DNA of 64,000 nt from Acinetobacter piscicola (GTDB lineage: Bacteria > Pseudomonadota > Gammaproteobacteria > Pseudomonadales > Moraxellaceae): positions 372,001 through 436,000 of the forward strand of contig NZ_NIFO01000001.1 in NCBI RefSeq assembly GCF_002233755.1, written 5' to 3'. The notes below the pieces were generated by a model that was given only the letters and a program-made list of their open reading frames with translations, had not been told where the DNA came from and did not search any database. This document shows positions 25,713 through 36,888 of this stretch, piece by piece. The position numbers and the translations under genes are program-made. The stretch's first letter is position 1. Each line of letters begins with the position of its first letter.

Positions 25713-26318
25713 TTATATATCTTTAAATATATCTAAATATAAATTTTTATATCTACTAAATCCTATATCTAAGGCGTATTTTCCACCTGTAATGATGAGA
25801 TAATAATTAATCTCGCCATTAGGGAAATCCAGTTTGCTAAAGTACATGGGATGATCTGGAAATTGATAGTCGTAGCACTGTGCAATGTAATCGAGTATTC
25901 GGAATGTTAGGAAACTCCTTTTGTCATCTAAGTTTTGAGTTGGTAAGCGGGTATTAAGTAATAAAAATAAAGGAAATATTTTACTTTCAAGTTCACCAAG
26001 TGAAATTTGCTTTGCAGTAAATTTATGTTCTTTGAAAAAATGATAATGTTTAAAAAAATTACTTTCTAAATCTAAATTCTCATCATATTTGATGTAGTCA
26101 GCTGTAATTAAAAACTCCCTGATTTGCCCATCAGTTTCAGAAATACCTTCTAAATATCCTGCAAGATGACGAACTTCTCTTTTATTTAATTTCATAATGT
26201 CACATATTTTTTGAGAATCCATATAGTAAATATGGATTCTATAGACGAATTTTAGATAAAACGACTGAATGAATTTTTTCCAGAAACGCTTACTGAATAT
26301 CCCACACAGTATTTTCAT
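25713..26318 (-). CDS. hypothetical protein upstream of rtcB
   Basis: I do not recognise this protein (201 residues from ATG 26318). It has a basic and aromatic N-terminus (FSKRFWKKFIQSFYLKFVYRIHIYY) and a body with KREVRHLAGYLEG, SKIFPLFLLLNTRLPTQ and a C-terminal part rich in Tyr and Phe. No catalytic motif is seen. A GAGGAG box at 26335-26340 is rather far from the ATG. A second possible start is ATG 26222. The 5' end overlaps the end of the bS21-like gene, so the two are probably co-transcribed. The gene ends about 100 bases before the rtcB promoter. Confidence 0.5.
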   Translation of the reverse strand: MKILCGIFSKRFWKKFIQSFYLKFVYRIHIYYMDSQKICDIMKLNKREVRHLAGYLEGISETDGQIREFLITADYIKYDENLDLESNFFKHYHFFKEHKFTAKQISLGELESKIFPLFLLLNTRLPTQNLDDKRSFLTFRILDYIAQCYDYQFPDHPMYFSKLDFPNGEINYYLIITGGKYALDIGFSRYKNLYLDIFKDI

Positions 26319-26565
26319 CAGTGTGTTGATAATGCTCCTCAATATGGATTTTCAGCCTAATTGCAAGAGGATCATCTTTCAATATTTGGCTATGACCCAT
26401 CAAAAGTTTCTTTTCGGTCTTTTTACGATTTTTACTGGGTGGCTTTTCATGATAATTTTGGCATTTTTTATACCAATGATTTGTTTGCAGGTAGTATTTT
26501 TTGATTCTTAATTGCTCTAGGGCAAGATCAATATTGTCGTTTTGAACAATAACTTGTATAGACAT
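26290..26565 (-). CDS. bS21-like small protein (divergent ribosomal protein S21 paralogue)
   Basis: Small basic protein of 91 residues. Its first 55 residues align with ribosomal protein bS21 with one gap: a VIVQNDNIDLALEQLR start matches the bS21 pattern V-x-x-x-E-P-D-V-A-L-R-R-F, and YHEKPPSKNRKK matches the FYEKPTxERKRKK segment at the right distance. About 30 residues follow that bS21 lacks (LAIRLKIHIEEHYQHTDEN). The bS21 identification is my own comparison from memory and not a search result. GTG 26589 is another possible start; neither has a clear ribosome-binding site. It lies between rtcR and the rtcB promoter, on the same strand as rtcB. Confidence 0.55.
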   Translation of the reverse strand: MSIQVIVQNDNIDLALEQLRIKKYYLQTNHWYKKCQNYHEKPPSKNRKKTEKKLLMGHSQILKDDPLAIRLKIHIEEHYQHTDENTVWDIQ

Positions 26566-26778
26566 GATTTGCGTTTTAAAGACTGACACCTGTCTATGGT
26601 TTTGAGTTGAAGTGTTAAATTAGCAAAAGTGATGAAAAGATACAAGAATCTTGTCTATGGTTAAAATGATTAATCAGAGGATCAAACAATATCGGATCAC
26701 CACAAAGACTAAATTTAAATGTTTTATGATAAAAATCTAGATATGATGGTTATGAAAATATAAAATTTTATAGAAAGT

Positions 26779-28386
26779 ATGCAAAATACCAAAAAAACAG
26801 TCGTTATAGGTTTTGTGGGTTCAACCTTAGATCAAGGCAAAAAGCCTGAGCGTTGGCAACGTTGGCGTCCGACTATGAGCTTACTCATGCATGAAGACCT
26901 CATTGTTGACGAGTTGGTATTATTGCACGATCGCCGTAATGCAGGTTTAGTTGAGCATTTACAGCGAGATGCTTTACAGCTTTCTCCACAAACGCAGGTG
27001 ACAGGTCATAAAGTCAATATTCGAGATCCGTGGGATTTTTCGGATATGTATGGTGCATTGTATGACTTCGTAAAGTCATATCCGTTTGATATTGAAAATA
27101 ATCATTATCTATTGCATATCACCACTGGAACACATGTAGCACAAATCTGTTGGTATTTACTGATAGATGCTCATTATCTTCCTGCAAAACTCATTCAAAG
27201 CTCACCAACAGGTAAACAACAGCCTGAAGGTGAATATCGGATTATCGATTTAGATTTATCTCGTTATGCAGCTTTAACACAGCGTTTTGAGCATGAGCAG
27301 TCGGAAAATTGGTTACAGCTTAAAGCCAATATTGCGACAAAAAATAAAAGCTTTAATCAACTCATTCAAGAGGTTGAATTGGTCGCAACACGTTCGAGTG
27401 CGCCAATTCTAATCATGGGGGCGACAGGTGTAGGAAAATCACACCTAGCCAAACAGATTTATCAGCTTAAAAAAGAAAAGTTTCATTTATCAGGACGTTT
27501 CATCGATGTGAACTGCGCTACTTTAATCGGTGATAGTGCCATGTCGACATTATTTGGACACAGCAAAGGTGCTTTTACAGGAGCGATTGCAGCACGGACA
27601 GGTTATTTAAAAAGTGCAGATAACGGTATTTTATTCCTCGATGAAATTGGTGAATTGGGACTTGATGAGCAAGCGATGCTGCTGAAAGCACTTGAAGATA
27701 AATCTTTTTTCCCAGTGGGTAGTGACAAGGAAATTCAGGCTGATTTTCAACTGATTGCAGGGACAAATAAAGATTTACGTGAAGAAGTTCAGGCAGGGCG
27801 CTTCCGTGAGGATTTGTGGGCACGACTCAATACTTGGACATTCTTTTTACCCAGTTTAAAAGACCGTTTAGAGGATATTGCACCTAATATAGAATTTGAA
27901 TTACAACGTTTTGCCAATCAACATCAACGTCAATTACGTTTTCATAGCGATGCCTTGCAGAAATATTTAAAATTTGCACAGTCTTATGAAGCGACTTGGC
28001 AAGGTAATTTTCGTGATTTAACCGCTAGCGTAACTCGAATGGCGACTTTAGCGAATGGTGAGCGGATTGGCTTAAATGAAGTGAGTGCTGAAATCAATCG
28101 CTTACAAAAGATTTGGAATATTGAGCAGCATGCATCTTCAACGTTATTTTCAAATCTTGATCAAATACTAAGTGCCGAACAAATTGCACAGATTGATGAA
28201 TTTGATCGTATTCAGCTTGAAGGTGTCATTGAAATTTGCCGTAAATCGAAGTCTATGGCAGATGCAGGACGTCGTCTATTCTCGGTCTCTCGTGAGCAAC
28301 GGCAAAGTACGAATGATAGTGATCGAGTTAAAAAATATTTGGCAAAATTTTCTTTAAATTGGGATGATGTTAGTCGGAAGTTTTAA
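26779..28386 (+). CDS. rtcR: sigma-54 activator of RNA repair, RtcR
   Basis: Transcription activator of 535 residues. Residues about 1-175 are the RtcR-type CARF sensor domain (VIGFVGSTLDQGKKPERWQRWRP at the start, HITTGTHVAQICWYLL). The AAA+ domain follows with Walker A GATGVGKSHLAK, the sigma-54 contact loop GAFTGA, and Walker B ILFLDEIGEL. The C-terminus (ADAGRRLFSVSREQRQSTN) is the DNA-binding helix-turn-helix region. In Salmonella RtcR responds to tRNA fragments. The rtcB operon with its -24/-12 promoter is on the opposite strand. The gene ends 7 bases before the convergent patatin gene. Confidence 0.93.
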   Translation: MQNTKKTVVIGFVGSTLDQGKKPERWQRWRPTMSLLMHEDLIVDELVLLHDRRNAGLVEHLQRDALQLSPQTQVTGHKVNIRDPWDFSDMYGALYDFVKSYPFDIENNHYLLHITTGTHVAQICWYLLIDAHYLPAKLIQSSPTGKQQPEGEYRIIDLDLSRYAALTQRFEHEQSENWLQLKANIATKNKSFNQLIQEVELVATRSSAPILIMGATGVGKSHLAKQIYQLKKEKFHLSGRFIDVNCATLIGDSAMSTLFGHSKGAFTGAIAARTGYLKSADNGILFLDEIGELGLDEQAMLLKALEDKSFFPVGSDKEIQADFQLIAGTNKDLREEVQAGRFREDLWARLNTWTFFLPSLKDRLEDIAPNIEFELQRFANQHQRQLRFHSDALQKYLKFAQSYEATWQGNFRDLTASVTRMATLANGERIGLNEVSAEINRLQKIWNIEQHASSTLFSNLDQILSAEQIAQIDEFDRIQLEGVIEICRKSKSMADAGRRLFSVSREQRQSTNDSDRVKKYLAKFSLNWDDVSRKF

Positions 28387-28393
28387 TTCATCT

Positions 28394-29815
28394 TTAGAGT
28401 AGGCTCTGAATTGAACATCGCTTTATTTCTTGAAGTTTCTGTTTTTGTTTATCTGTTAAAGTCACTTTGATATCTTTGCGGACTTTTTTATATGCTCTCC
28501 AATTAAAACCTGTTTTTATTGGGTCAGGATGGTTGTTTAAATCGTTTTGTTGATACGTATTTTGTTTTGTAACGATAAAGTTATGCGCTGCTTTGACACC
28601 TAGTGCAAAGAGAGCCGCTTTTTGATCAGAATTCATATTGAAATCAAGCCAATGAAATTTATATTCATTTGATTCAGCAGTATTAATATAGGTAATTAAT
28701 TGTTGGTAATCATCATTTTGGTGTAAAAAACTATAATCAGCAGTGTGTCGGGCTGAATCAAATAATGTGCTTAAGTAGCTAGAAATGCTGTTTATATTTT
28801 TCGCTTGCTGACGATCTACACCGAGTTTGACACCAAATGTAGGGCATAACGGAATAAATTCACGTTGATGAAAAACATCAATTGGAAAATTTGACACGAT
28901 TCCACCATCAACAAAATATGCCTTTTGAGGTGCTTCACCTTTAAATCCAGTGAGCTTTTCCCAACACGGTTTTTTATCTCTTGGAATATCTTCAATTACA
29001 TGCGGTTTAAAGAATAGAGGAATCGACATCGAAGCACGTACATAATGTTTTGGATGTGTTGTTAGTGGCATAGTCCAATATAAAGCAGCCATTCTTGGAA
29101 ATATGATTTTACTTTCAGTACTCACATCCGTTGCTATTATTGCGAGTTCATTATGTTTAAAATCGTATTCTAATCTTGTACGGTCTTGAGCTAAATCATC
29201 TCGATCATTTGTATCGCGAATTTTAAGTAGATTTTCCTTATTCTCTAATTTTTTTAATAAATCTAGCGTGTTAAAGTTTTTGCCAAGGGTTTCTTCTAAC
29301 CATTGTTCAAATGCTTCTCCTGAATTAATCCCTAACTGTGTTTTACTAAACTTTCCAATTAAACCCAAGCCAATAATTTTAGGCAGCATGGCGATCCAAA
29401 AATTATCTTGTTGTTGAATGTTCTTAACCAATGCTTTGGCGAGTAGACCACCATCGACAAATTTATCCATACTCATCGAATCGAGTACTGCTAGGAGTTT
29501 TTCACTTTTAGGCTCATGTGACTGTCCTAATGAGGCAAGAAATAATGCATTGATTGCACCAGCGGATGTTCCAGCAATATTCAAAAATCGAATACCTGCT
29601 TGTTCTAAGGCATAGGTATAGCCGACCAGTGCAATACCAAGTACACCACCGCCTTCGAGCACTAAATCGACATATTGATGGCCTTCGCTATCGGTTAAAT
29701 CTGAAATAGGATGTTGTTGAATACGTTTTTGAATGTCAGCGACATAGTCTGAAATCTTTTTATTTTCATTTGGATATTTGTAGTTACCTATTTTAGAGAT
29801 TAAGGTCATTTTCAC
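28394..29815 (-). CDS. patatin-like phospholipase
   Basis: Serine lipid acyl hydrolase of 473 residues with the Ser/Asp pair of the patatin family: oxyanion loop GGGVLGIALVGY, nucleophile in GTSAGAINAL, and catalytic Asp in FVDGGIVSNFPID. No signal peptide is present, so it is not a classical type-V secreted lipase; it is probably cytoplasmic or delivered another way. A long C-terminal part (about residues 310-473) with basic ends follows the catalytic core. It meets rtcR end to end with 7 bases between stop codons and no terminator visible. It has no lipid gene as a neighbour. Confidence 0.85.
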   Translation of the reverse strand: MKMTLISKIGNYKYPNENKKISDYVADIQKRIQQHPISDLTDSEGHQYVDLVLEGGGVLGIALVGYTYALEQAGIRFLNIAGTSAGAINALFLASLGQSHEPKSEKLLAVLDSMSMDKFVDGGLLAKALVKNIQQQDNFWIAMLPKIIGLGLIGKFSKTQLGINSGEAFEQWLEETLGKNFNTLDLLKKLENKENLLKIRDTNDRDDLAQDRTRLEYDFKHNELAIIATDVSTESKIIFPRMAALYWTMPLTTHPKHYVRASMSIPLFFKPHVIEDIPRDKKPCWEKLTGFKGEAPQKAYFVDGGIVSNFPIDVFHQREFIPLCPTFGVKLGVDRQQAKNINSISSYLSTLFDSARHTADYSFLHQNDDYQQLITYINTAESNEYKFHWLDFNMNSDQKAALFALGVKAAHNFIVTKQNTYQQNDLNNHPDPIKTGFNWRAYKKVRKDIKVTLTDKQKQKLQEIKRCSIQSLL

Positions 29816-30051
29816 ACCCTAGTTATTATTGGTTTGATTCAATTCTACGTTAAATAAGCAAAGTGCAATTGGGGTTTTTATGAAAACATAAGCCAAATCG
29901 TAACAACATTTTTAATGTCTTTTATGATTGGAGGTATTGGTCATTTGCCTAATTTAAAAATACTGAGCAAGATGTTGCATGATTCTAATTTATTGATACT
30001 TTATGTACTGATGGTTTTATGTATTAATAGCTATATAGATTAATGATTTAT

Positions 30052-30080
30052 AGAAGAGCTAAACAGTGGTTAGCTCTTCT
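30052..30080 (-). terminator. hairpin after the alpha/beta hydrolase gene
   Basis: 11-bp perfect stem (AGAAGAGCTAA / TTAGCTCTTCT) with a 7-base loop, 21 bases past the stop codon of the gene at 30102. The T run is weak. Confidence 0.5.
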
Positions 30081-30101
30081 AAGTGTTATATTGTTCAAAT
30101 G

Positions 30102-30734
30102 TTAAGGTACGAGCAAAAAACGATTAATTGAGATTCTTAACTGTTTCAGATAACCCGTAAAGAAATGATTTGCACCAGGTAATACCGTAATGAGATGGCG
30201 TTGCGGTTTTGCCCACTCGATTAAATCACTTAATTTAGTTGTTGGGTCTGCTTCACCATGTACAAACAAGATATCACCTTTAATCGGTGGTGTTTCATAG
30301 TGGCGAAGACCGTCAACAGTTGCTGTCGGTAGACCACATAAAATCACTTGTTTAGGCTTAATTTCATCAGGCAGGGCATGATAAGCTTTTGCCATAACAT
30401 GTGCGCCGAAACTAAAGCCACCTACATAAAAAGGTAGACTTTTGTGTAATTGTCTAACATGTTTAATGACATCTAAAATGTCATCAGTTTCACCATGACC
30501 TTCGTCGTGAACACCTTCACATTGACCTGAACCACGGAAACTTGGACGATAAACCACACAACCTTGTTCAGTAAGAATCTGTGCAAGTAGTGCAGGTACT
30601 TTATGTTGCGGTGTTCCACCTTGCAGTGGATGAGGATGACAAACGACAGCAAATCCTTTTACTTCGCCCAGAGGATAGTCAACAAAAATTTCGATTTTGC
30701 CGACCGAACCTTGAATGAACAGTTGTTCGGACAT
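30102..30734 (-). CDS. alpha/beta hydrolase
   Basis: Cytoplasmic serine hydrolase of 210 residues. The oxyanion segment is CHPHPLQGGTPQHK, the nucleophile elbow GGFSFGAHV, a likely acid is in HGEADPTTKL, and the histidine is in LPGANHFF. This small family (CocE/dienelactone hydrolase-like, widely found as single genes in proteobacteria) has no defined substrate. It stands alone, divergent from yaaA. The ATG at 30734 begins MSEQLFIQGSVGKIEIF, typical for the family. Confidence 0.8.
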   Translation of the reverse strand: MSEQLFIQGSVGKIEIFVDYPLGEVKGFAVVCHPHPLQGGTPQHKVPALLAQILTEQGCVVYRPSFRGSGQCEGVHDEGHGETDDILDVIKHVRQLHKSLPFYVGGFSFGAHVMAKAYHALPDEIKPKQVILCGLPTATVDGLRHYETPPIKGDILFVHGEADPTTKLSDLIEWAKPQRHLITVLPGANHFFTGYLKQLRISINRFLLVP

Positions 30735-30858
30735 AATTTAAACGACAAATAGCAGGGGAGTGTTATAGTTTACCGATTCTGTTCATAGAAAACACGAATT
30801 GGAGTTAAAATATTCTGACTGATATAGTTTGATTAATTATTTTTTGATCAGGAAGCCC

Positions 30859-31638
30859 ATGCTCGCCCTAATTTCCCCTGCTAAGACGCTCGATTATGAA
30901 TCTACACGACCGACTGATACACACACCATACCAAGACTGCTTGATCAATCTCAACAGCTTATCGACCTAAGTCGTAAACTATCAGCCTCAGAAATCGCCA
31001 GTTTAATGAAAGTCAGCGAAAAAATTGCTCATTTAAATGTCGAACGTTTTCGCGATTGGAATTCAGATTTTAACTTTTCGAATGCAAGACAGGCAATTTT
31101 CGCATTCAAAGGCGATGTTTACACAGGTTTAGATGCTTATCATCTGTCAGCTGAAGACCTAGCATTTGCTCAAAAACATTTACGTAGCCTCTCTGGCCTA
31201 TATGGTTTGTTACGCCCTTTAGATTTGATGATGCCTTATCGTTTGGAAATGGGAATTCGACTTACCAACGCGCGTGGTCATAATCTTTATGATTTTTGGG
31301 AAGATCGAATCACGAATTTGATTAATCAAGATTTAGAACAAACAGGTTCAAAAGTATTGGTTAATATTGCTTCTGATGAATACTATAAATCAGTGAAAGA
31401 GTCCAAAATTCAAGCTGAAATTATTAAACCGGTCTTTTTAGACCAAAAGAATGGTCAATACAAAGTGATCAGCTTTTATGCCAAAAAAGCGCGTGGTTTG
31501 ATGGCTCGTTATATCATTCAAAATCAATTGGATAAATTGGAAGATTTAAAATCATTTAATATCGATGGTTATTATTTTGATGCAGATAGTTCGTTGAAAG
31601 GCGAGTTGGTGTTTAAACGTGATGAGCGTGTTGCTTAA
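30859..31638 (+). CDS. yaaA: peroxide stress protein YaaA
   Basis: Protein of 259 residues of the DUF328/UPF0246 family, the same length as E. coli YaaA (258), which lowers free iron and DNA damage during peroxide stress. [15 protein letters not shown] at the start, [44 protein letters not shown], and [14 protein letters not shown] are the family motifs. I chose ATG 30859 because AGGA lies 5 bases before it and because the product matches the family N-terminus; the longer TTG start at 30829 adds residues without similarity. Confidence 0.93.
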   Translation: MLALISPAKTLDYESTRPTDTHTIPRLLDQSQQLIDLSRKLSASEIASLMKVSEKIAHLNVERFRDWNSDFNFSNARQAIFAFKGDVYTGLDAYHLSAEDLAFAQKHLRSLSGLYGLLRPLDLMMPYRLEMGIRLTNARGHNLYDFWEDRITNLINQDLEQTGSKVLVNIASDEYYKSVKESKIQAEIIKPVFLDQKNGQYKVISFYAKKARGLMARYIIQNQLDKLEDLKSFNIDGYYFDADSSLKGELVFKRDERVA

Positions 31639-31651
31639 AATTTAAAGAATC

Positions 31652-31671
31652 CGCCAATCTTAGGATTGGCG
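31652..31671. terminator. hairpin between convergent yaaA and lipoprotein genes
   Basis: 8-bp perfect stem CGCCAATC / GATTGGCG with a TTAG loop. It sits between the two stop codons, so it could work for either strand. The T runs are short on both sides. Confidence 0.5.
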
Positions 31672-31698
31672 TTGTTCAGCCTTTTCAAGTTATCCAAA

Positions 31699-32142
31699 TC
31701 AATGTTTTGAAAATTGATCAACTAAAGGCTCTAATTTTTCTTGAGCAGTTTTATTCTTGTTGAAGACAAAAAGATCATTCATATTGTATTTGGCTGTATG
31801 AAGTTGTAATCCATTATCAAACAAATGTAAATATGCTTTAGAAATAACAGAATTTGTATCTTTATCTTTTTTAACATCATAAGTAAGCGTGTATTTACAG
31901 TCATTTGGTTTTTGTTGTGCATAAACCTGAGTATTGATTTGATTCGCTGTAAATCTATTTACGATGATATTTAAGTATTCTTTTGATGGATCTACGGCAT
32001 TATTTTCTTGAATGCACACTTTGGTTAAAGCGGGTAATTGTTCAGTATTTACAATAGCATTGAAAGATTGATGGCTGACACATCCAGTTAAACCAGCCAT
32101 CAAAGTCATTAGAAAAATTGAGTTCTTATTCATTGTATTCAT
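31699..32142 (-). CDS. lipoprotein, Sbal_3080-like
   Basis: Small lipoprotein (147 residues). The signal ends in the lipobox LTGC (LMAGLTGCVSH), so it is anchored to a membrane. The mature part has LTKVCIQENN, a segment YLNIIVNRF, and the cysteine-bearing DCKYTLTYDV, which matches the pattern I know from the Sbal_3080 lipoprotein family (moderate confidence). The function is unknown. An internal ATG at 32133 is an alternative start giving a slightly shorter signal peptide. Confidence 0.6.
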   Translation of the reverse strand: MNTMNKNSIFLMTLMAGLTGCVSHQSFNAIVNTEQLPALTKVCIQENNAVDPSKEYLNIIVNRFTANQINTQVYAQQKPNDCKYTLTYDVKKDKDTNSVISKAYLHLFDNGLQLHTAKYNMNDLFVFNKNKTAQEKLEPLVDQFSKH

Positions 32143-32196
32143 ATTTAATATAAAAAATAGTGTGATTTATTTTACATTAAAATATAAATTTGACAA

Positions 32197-32829
32197 CTAT
32201 GCTTGATTTTTTGTTTGTGTAAGCATGAACAAGCCTGTGAAAATTGCACCAATTGTGGCAAGGAACATATCTTTATGTGCATCCCACATATCACCTTGTT
32301 GACCATTATAATTTTCAGCTTCTTCAGGAGATAAACCTATAGCAATCCACCATTCAATCCATTCATAAACCAAGCTACTCGCCATGACGAATTGAATAAT
32401 TAATAAGAAGAGTACTTTAGGTTTTAAACTCGGTAACCAAACTTGGAAAAGACGATAGAAAATTGGGTATAAAAATAGCCCATAAAAGAAATGTACGAAG
32501 CGGTCGAACATATTGCGTGTCCAACCCATTGCATGGTTAAGGTCGAAGTGTAAGTATTTGATCATCCAGTCATTATAGGGTACATAAGAGTAGAGATAAT
32601 GTGCAGCAATCACATGAATGATTAGAAATAATATGTATAAGAAAAATGCCGAAAAGCTAAGTCCTATTTTTTTAATACATATAAATAAACCAATTAGCAT
32701 GAGCACAGTGCCGACTTGATGCAATAAATAAGAGGGATATTCTAAGGGGTGGATACTGGCGATAATAATGGCTATTGCCAAAACAGAGAGTACAAACCAA
32801 TGTTTTGAAGTGAGTGAATAATAAATCAT
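32197..32829 (-). CDS. DUF2238 inner-membrane protein (YjdF-like)
   Basis: Polytopic membrane protein (210 residues from ATG 32829) with about six helices. The conserved DUF2238 stretch is DRFVHFFYGLFLYPIFYR, followed by YEWIEWW and QGDMWDAHKDMFLATIGA. Function unknown. The longer form starting at 32910 would add 27 polar residues and overlap the purB terminator, so I reject it. It is downstream of purB on the same strand, but a strong terminator separates the two. Confidence 0.8.
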   Translation of the reverse strand: MIYYSLTSKHWFVLSVLAIAIIIASIHPLEYPSYLLHQVGTVLMLIGLFICIKKIGLSFSAFFLYILFLIIHVIAAHYLYSYVPYNDWMIKYLHFDLNHAMGWTRNMFDRFVHFFYGLFLYPIFYRLFQVWLPSLKPKVLFLLIIQFVMASSLVYEWIEWWIAIGLSPEEAENYNGQQGDMWDAHKDMFLATIGAIFTGLFMLTQTKNQA

Positions 32830-32879
32830 TTCGTTATTTTCATTGTGAAATTTTAAATGATTGTAATCAAAATACAATA

Positions 32880-32907
32880 AAAATGCGAAGCAAAAGCTTC
32901 GCATTTT
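32880..32907 (-). terminator. intrinsic terminator after purB
   Basis: 12-bp perfect stem AAAATGCGAAGC / GCTTCGCATTTT with an AAAA loop. On the minus strand the stem ends in TTTT and is followed by more T, 25 bases past the purB stop codon. Confidence 0.9.
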
Positions 32908-32931
32908 CAATGTTAAAATAAAACTAGAGTC

Positions 32932-34329
<1,398 letters not shown>

Positions 34330-34382
34330 TTAGATTTTGGAATTAAACGTAAATACAAAACGGAAGCCCTTTACTCATCAAA

Positions 34383-35114
34383 TTAAACAACCTGATATTG
34401 TAGTCGGGCAAGATCTTGAATATCTTGGAGAAGTTTGCGTTTACTAAACATCATATTCCATGAGCTACCACCCAGTTGTCGCCAAAGGTGAGCCATTTGC
34501 AAACCAGTAAATAAACTGGCACGAATACGATTGGTATGCGATGCGTCTTTAAACGCTTCTGCATTACCACGCACGAGAATTCGGGGATTGATTTGACCAG
34601 CAGTATCTACATAAGTTTGTGCTAAATTGGCAATAATACTTGGGTGCATGTAGTCATGATCAAAAAAAGAAAGCTGTTTTAATATTTTTTGTTGTGATTT
34701 TTCAATGATTTCTACAAATTTTGGATTGCCATATACTTTCTTTTCTAATGCTAAAAGTGACATGGCATAGGTCATGGGTAATTTTGCACTGGAAAGTTTA
34801 GGAATTCGTGATTTGGGTGAAGTATTAAATGGTTGGGTGATGCTGCTTTCTAAGGCTTTCAGTCCGAGAGAAATATCAGCCAATTGATTAAAGAAATCTA
34901 GGGTTTGATTGGAACAATTATCGGCAGGGCGAATATTCAAGCTGGCTTTAATCAATTGTTCGAAGTAAAAATTACCACTTTCGCCAATACTTTGATGTCC
35001 TGACATTGCAGTCATATGCGTCAGCTGTGTTGCTTGGAACACAGCCGCTAACGCCAAAGCTCTGTTTTGGCGTTGATTCAAAGTTTGAGGCTGTTGAAAG
35101 GGTAACTCAACCAT
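34383..35114 (-). CDS. hflD: high frequency lysogenization protein HflD homologue
   Basis: Helical protein of 243 residues of the HflD family. Conserved parts are [19 protein letters not shown] at the start, [13 protein letters not shown] in the middle, and [22 protein letters not shown]. In E. coli HflD is membrane-associated and binds lambda CII; the cellular role outside phage infection is unknown. The position between mnmA and purB is the conserved one. It starts 35 bases after mnmA ends. Confidence 0.9.
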   Translation of the reverse strand: MVELPFQQPQTLNQRQNRALALAAVFQATQLTHMTAMSGHQSIGESGNFYFEQLIKASLNIRPADNCSNQTLDFFNQLADISLGLKALESSITQPFNTSPKSRIPKLSSAKLPMTYAMSLLALEKKVYGNPKFVEIIEKSQQKILKQLSFFDHDYMHPSIIANLAQTYVDTAGQINPRILVRGNAEAFKDASHTNRIRASLFTGLQMAHLWRQLGGSSWNMMFSKRKLLQDIQDLARLQYQVV

Positions 35115-35149
35115 GCCTAAATTCCTTTAAATAATTCTGAAAATTTAAA

Positions 35150-36301
35150 CTATTGAACAATAAAGTCGGGTTTTGGTGCATTGGTATGATGTATCACACC
35201 ACCACCTAAACATACTTCATTTACATAGAATACAACGCTTTGTCCCGGCGTTACAGCTCTTTGCGGTTCATCAAATTCAACACGGACACCATTTGGTACA
35301 TCAGTGTCGTTATAAATTGTACAAGCTTGATCTGGCTGACGATAACGTGTTTTTGCCGTGCATCGGAAACCTGTTTCTGGAATCGCTTGCTCACCTGCAA
35401 CCCAATCGATTGCTTCAGACCATAAAGTGGTACTTTGCATAAGTGGGTGTTCGTGACCTTGACCGACAACTAAACGATTACCTTCAATATCTTTATGCAA
35501 AACAAACCAAGCGCCTTCCTCAGCACCTTTAAGACCGCCTAAACCGATACCACCACGCTGACCGAGCGTATAGTACATTAAGCCGTGATGTTCACCAACC
35601 TCTTTTCCTGTATCTAGGACAATTTTTCCAGGCTGAGCGGGTAAATATTGTTTAAGAAAGTCATTAAAACGACGTTCACCAATAAAACAAATACCTGTTG
35701 AATCTTTTTTCTTAGCCGTTGCTAAACCCAAATCCTCTGCAATTTTACGAACTTGAGGTTTTTCAATTTCACCAACGGGGAATAGAGTCTTGTTAATTTC
35801 ACGACCATGTACTGCATGTAAAAAGTAAGTTTGATCTTTATTATCGTCAACACCACGTAGTAAAGGTGCGTATTCTTCACCACGAGAATTAGTCATCGTT
35901 TCACCACGACGGCAATAATGACCCGTTGCAATAAAGTCTGCACCTAAATTTATGGCATGGTCTAAAAATGCGCGGAACTTAATTTCTTTATTACATAGAA
36001 TATCTGGATTTGGCGTGCGACCAGCAGCATATTCTGCTAGAAAGTGTTCAAAGACACGATCCCAATATTCCATCGCAAAATTGGCTGTGTGTAACTTGAT
36101 ACCAATTTTATCGCAAACAGCCTGAGCATCAGCAAGATCATCCATTGCTGTGCAGTATTCCGTCCCATCATCTTCTTCCCAGTTTTTCATGAAAAGTCCT
36201 TCAACTTGATATCCTTGTTGAAGAAGAAGTGCTGCAGAAACAGATGAATCTACACCACCAGACATACCGACGATGACACGTTGTTGCATAGGATTAGGCA
36301 T
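35150..36301 (-). CDS. mnmA: tRNA-specific 2-thiouridylase
   Basis: Adds sulfur to U34 in the anticodon of Lys, Glu and Gln tRNAs (383 residues). The PP-loop GMSGGVDSS binds ATP, and the two catalytic cysteines are in [11 protein letters not shown] and [12 protein letters not shown]. The C-terminal beta domain with CLGGGVIH follows. Its first codons overlap the end of the NUDIX gene by 8 bases, which indicates coupled translation. Confidence 0.97.
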   Translation of the reverse strand: MPNPMQQRVIVGMSGGVDSSVSAALLLQQGYQVEGLFMKNWEEDDGTEYCTAMDDLADAQAVCDKIGIKLHTANFAMEYWDRVFEHFLAEYAAGRTPNPDILCNKEIKFRAFLDHAINLGADFIATGHYCRRGETMTNSRGEEYAPLLRGVDDNKDQTYFLHAVHGREINKTLFPVGEIEKPQVRKIAEDLGLATAKKKDSTGICFIGERRFNDFLKQYLPAQPGKIVLDTGKEVGEHHGLMYYTLGQRGGIGLGGLKGAEEGAWFVLHKDIEGNRLVVGQGHEHPLMQSTTLWSEAIDWVAGEQAIPETGFRCTAKTRYRQPDQACTIYNDTDVPNGVRVEFDEPQRAVTPGQSVVFYVNEVCLGGGVIHHTNAPKPDFIVQ

Positions 36302-36779
36302 CCAAATTTGAAATTAAAGGAGAGTTTTGGTGCTCATAAATGAGCGAAAGTGGGTATTTTTGACCAGAAAGAGCATCTTGTACAGCTTTAATTACCAAAG
36401 GGCTGCGAGCGCGTGCAGTTTCAAGTAATTCTTCAAGGCTCATCCATTTTGGGCCAATGATATCTGTATCTAATTCAGCTTCTGGAAAATACTCAAGCAC
36501 ATGCGCTAAAAAACAAAATCTATAATAGGTGCGATCTGGAAACATGGGCGGGGTATAAGTGTAGATTCCAAGCAATGAATCAATTTCTACTGCATGACCC
36601 GTTTCTTCCATGGTTTCACGTATTGCTGCTTGGACTATACTTTCACCACATTCAACATGCCCTGCAGGTTGGTTGAATACCGTGTGTGTAACACCTTCTG
36701 TATGTTCTTCTACAAAAAGGAATTTTCCGTTTTTTTCTACAACTGTAGCAACGGTAACATGTGGTGTCCAAGAGGTCAT
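36294..36779 (-). CDS. NUDIX hydrolase, NudJ-like
   Basis: Phosphohydrolase of 161 residues. The NUDIX box is [20 protein letters not shown] plus TG, with all catalytic glutamates present. The N-terminus ([21 protein letters not shown]) and the place upstream of mnmA match NudJ of E. coli, which acts on HMP-PP and nucleoside di- and triphosphates. I chose ATG 36779 because it aligns with the NudJ start; ATG 36791 in the same frame is also possible. It heads the nudJ-mnmA-hflD-purB run. Confidence 0.85.
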   Translation of the reverse strand: MTSWTPHVTVATVVEKNGKFLFVEEHTEGVTHTVFNQPAGHVECGESIVQAAIRETMEETGHAVEIDSLLGIYTYTPPMFPDRTYYRFCFLAHVLEYFPEAELDTDIIGPKWMSLEELLETARARSPLVIKAVQDALSGQKYPLSLIYEHQNSPLISNLDA

Positions 36780-36888
36780 AAACAGCACCATGGGAAATAA
36801 AGCACTATTCTACAAAATTTTGGGAGTGGTGGCTATGTAGAAATTTATTTTGAGTAGCGAAAATTTGGAATGACTTACACACTTTTAA

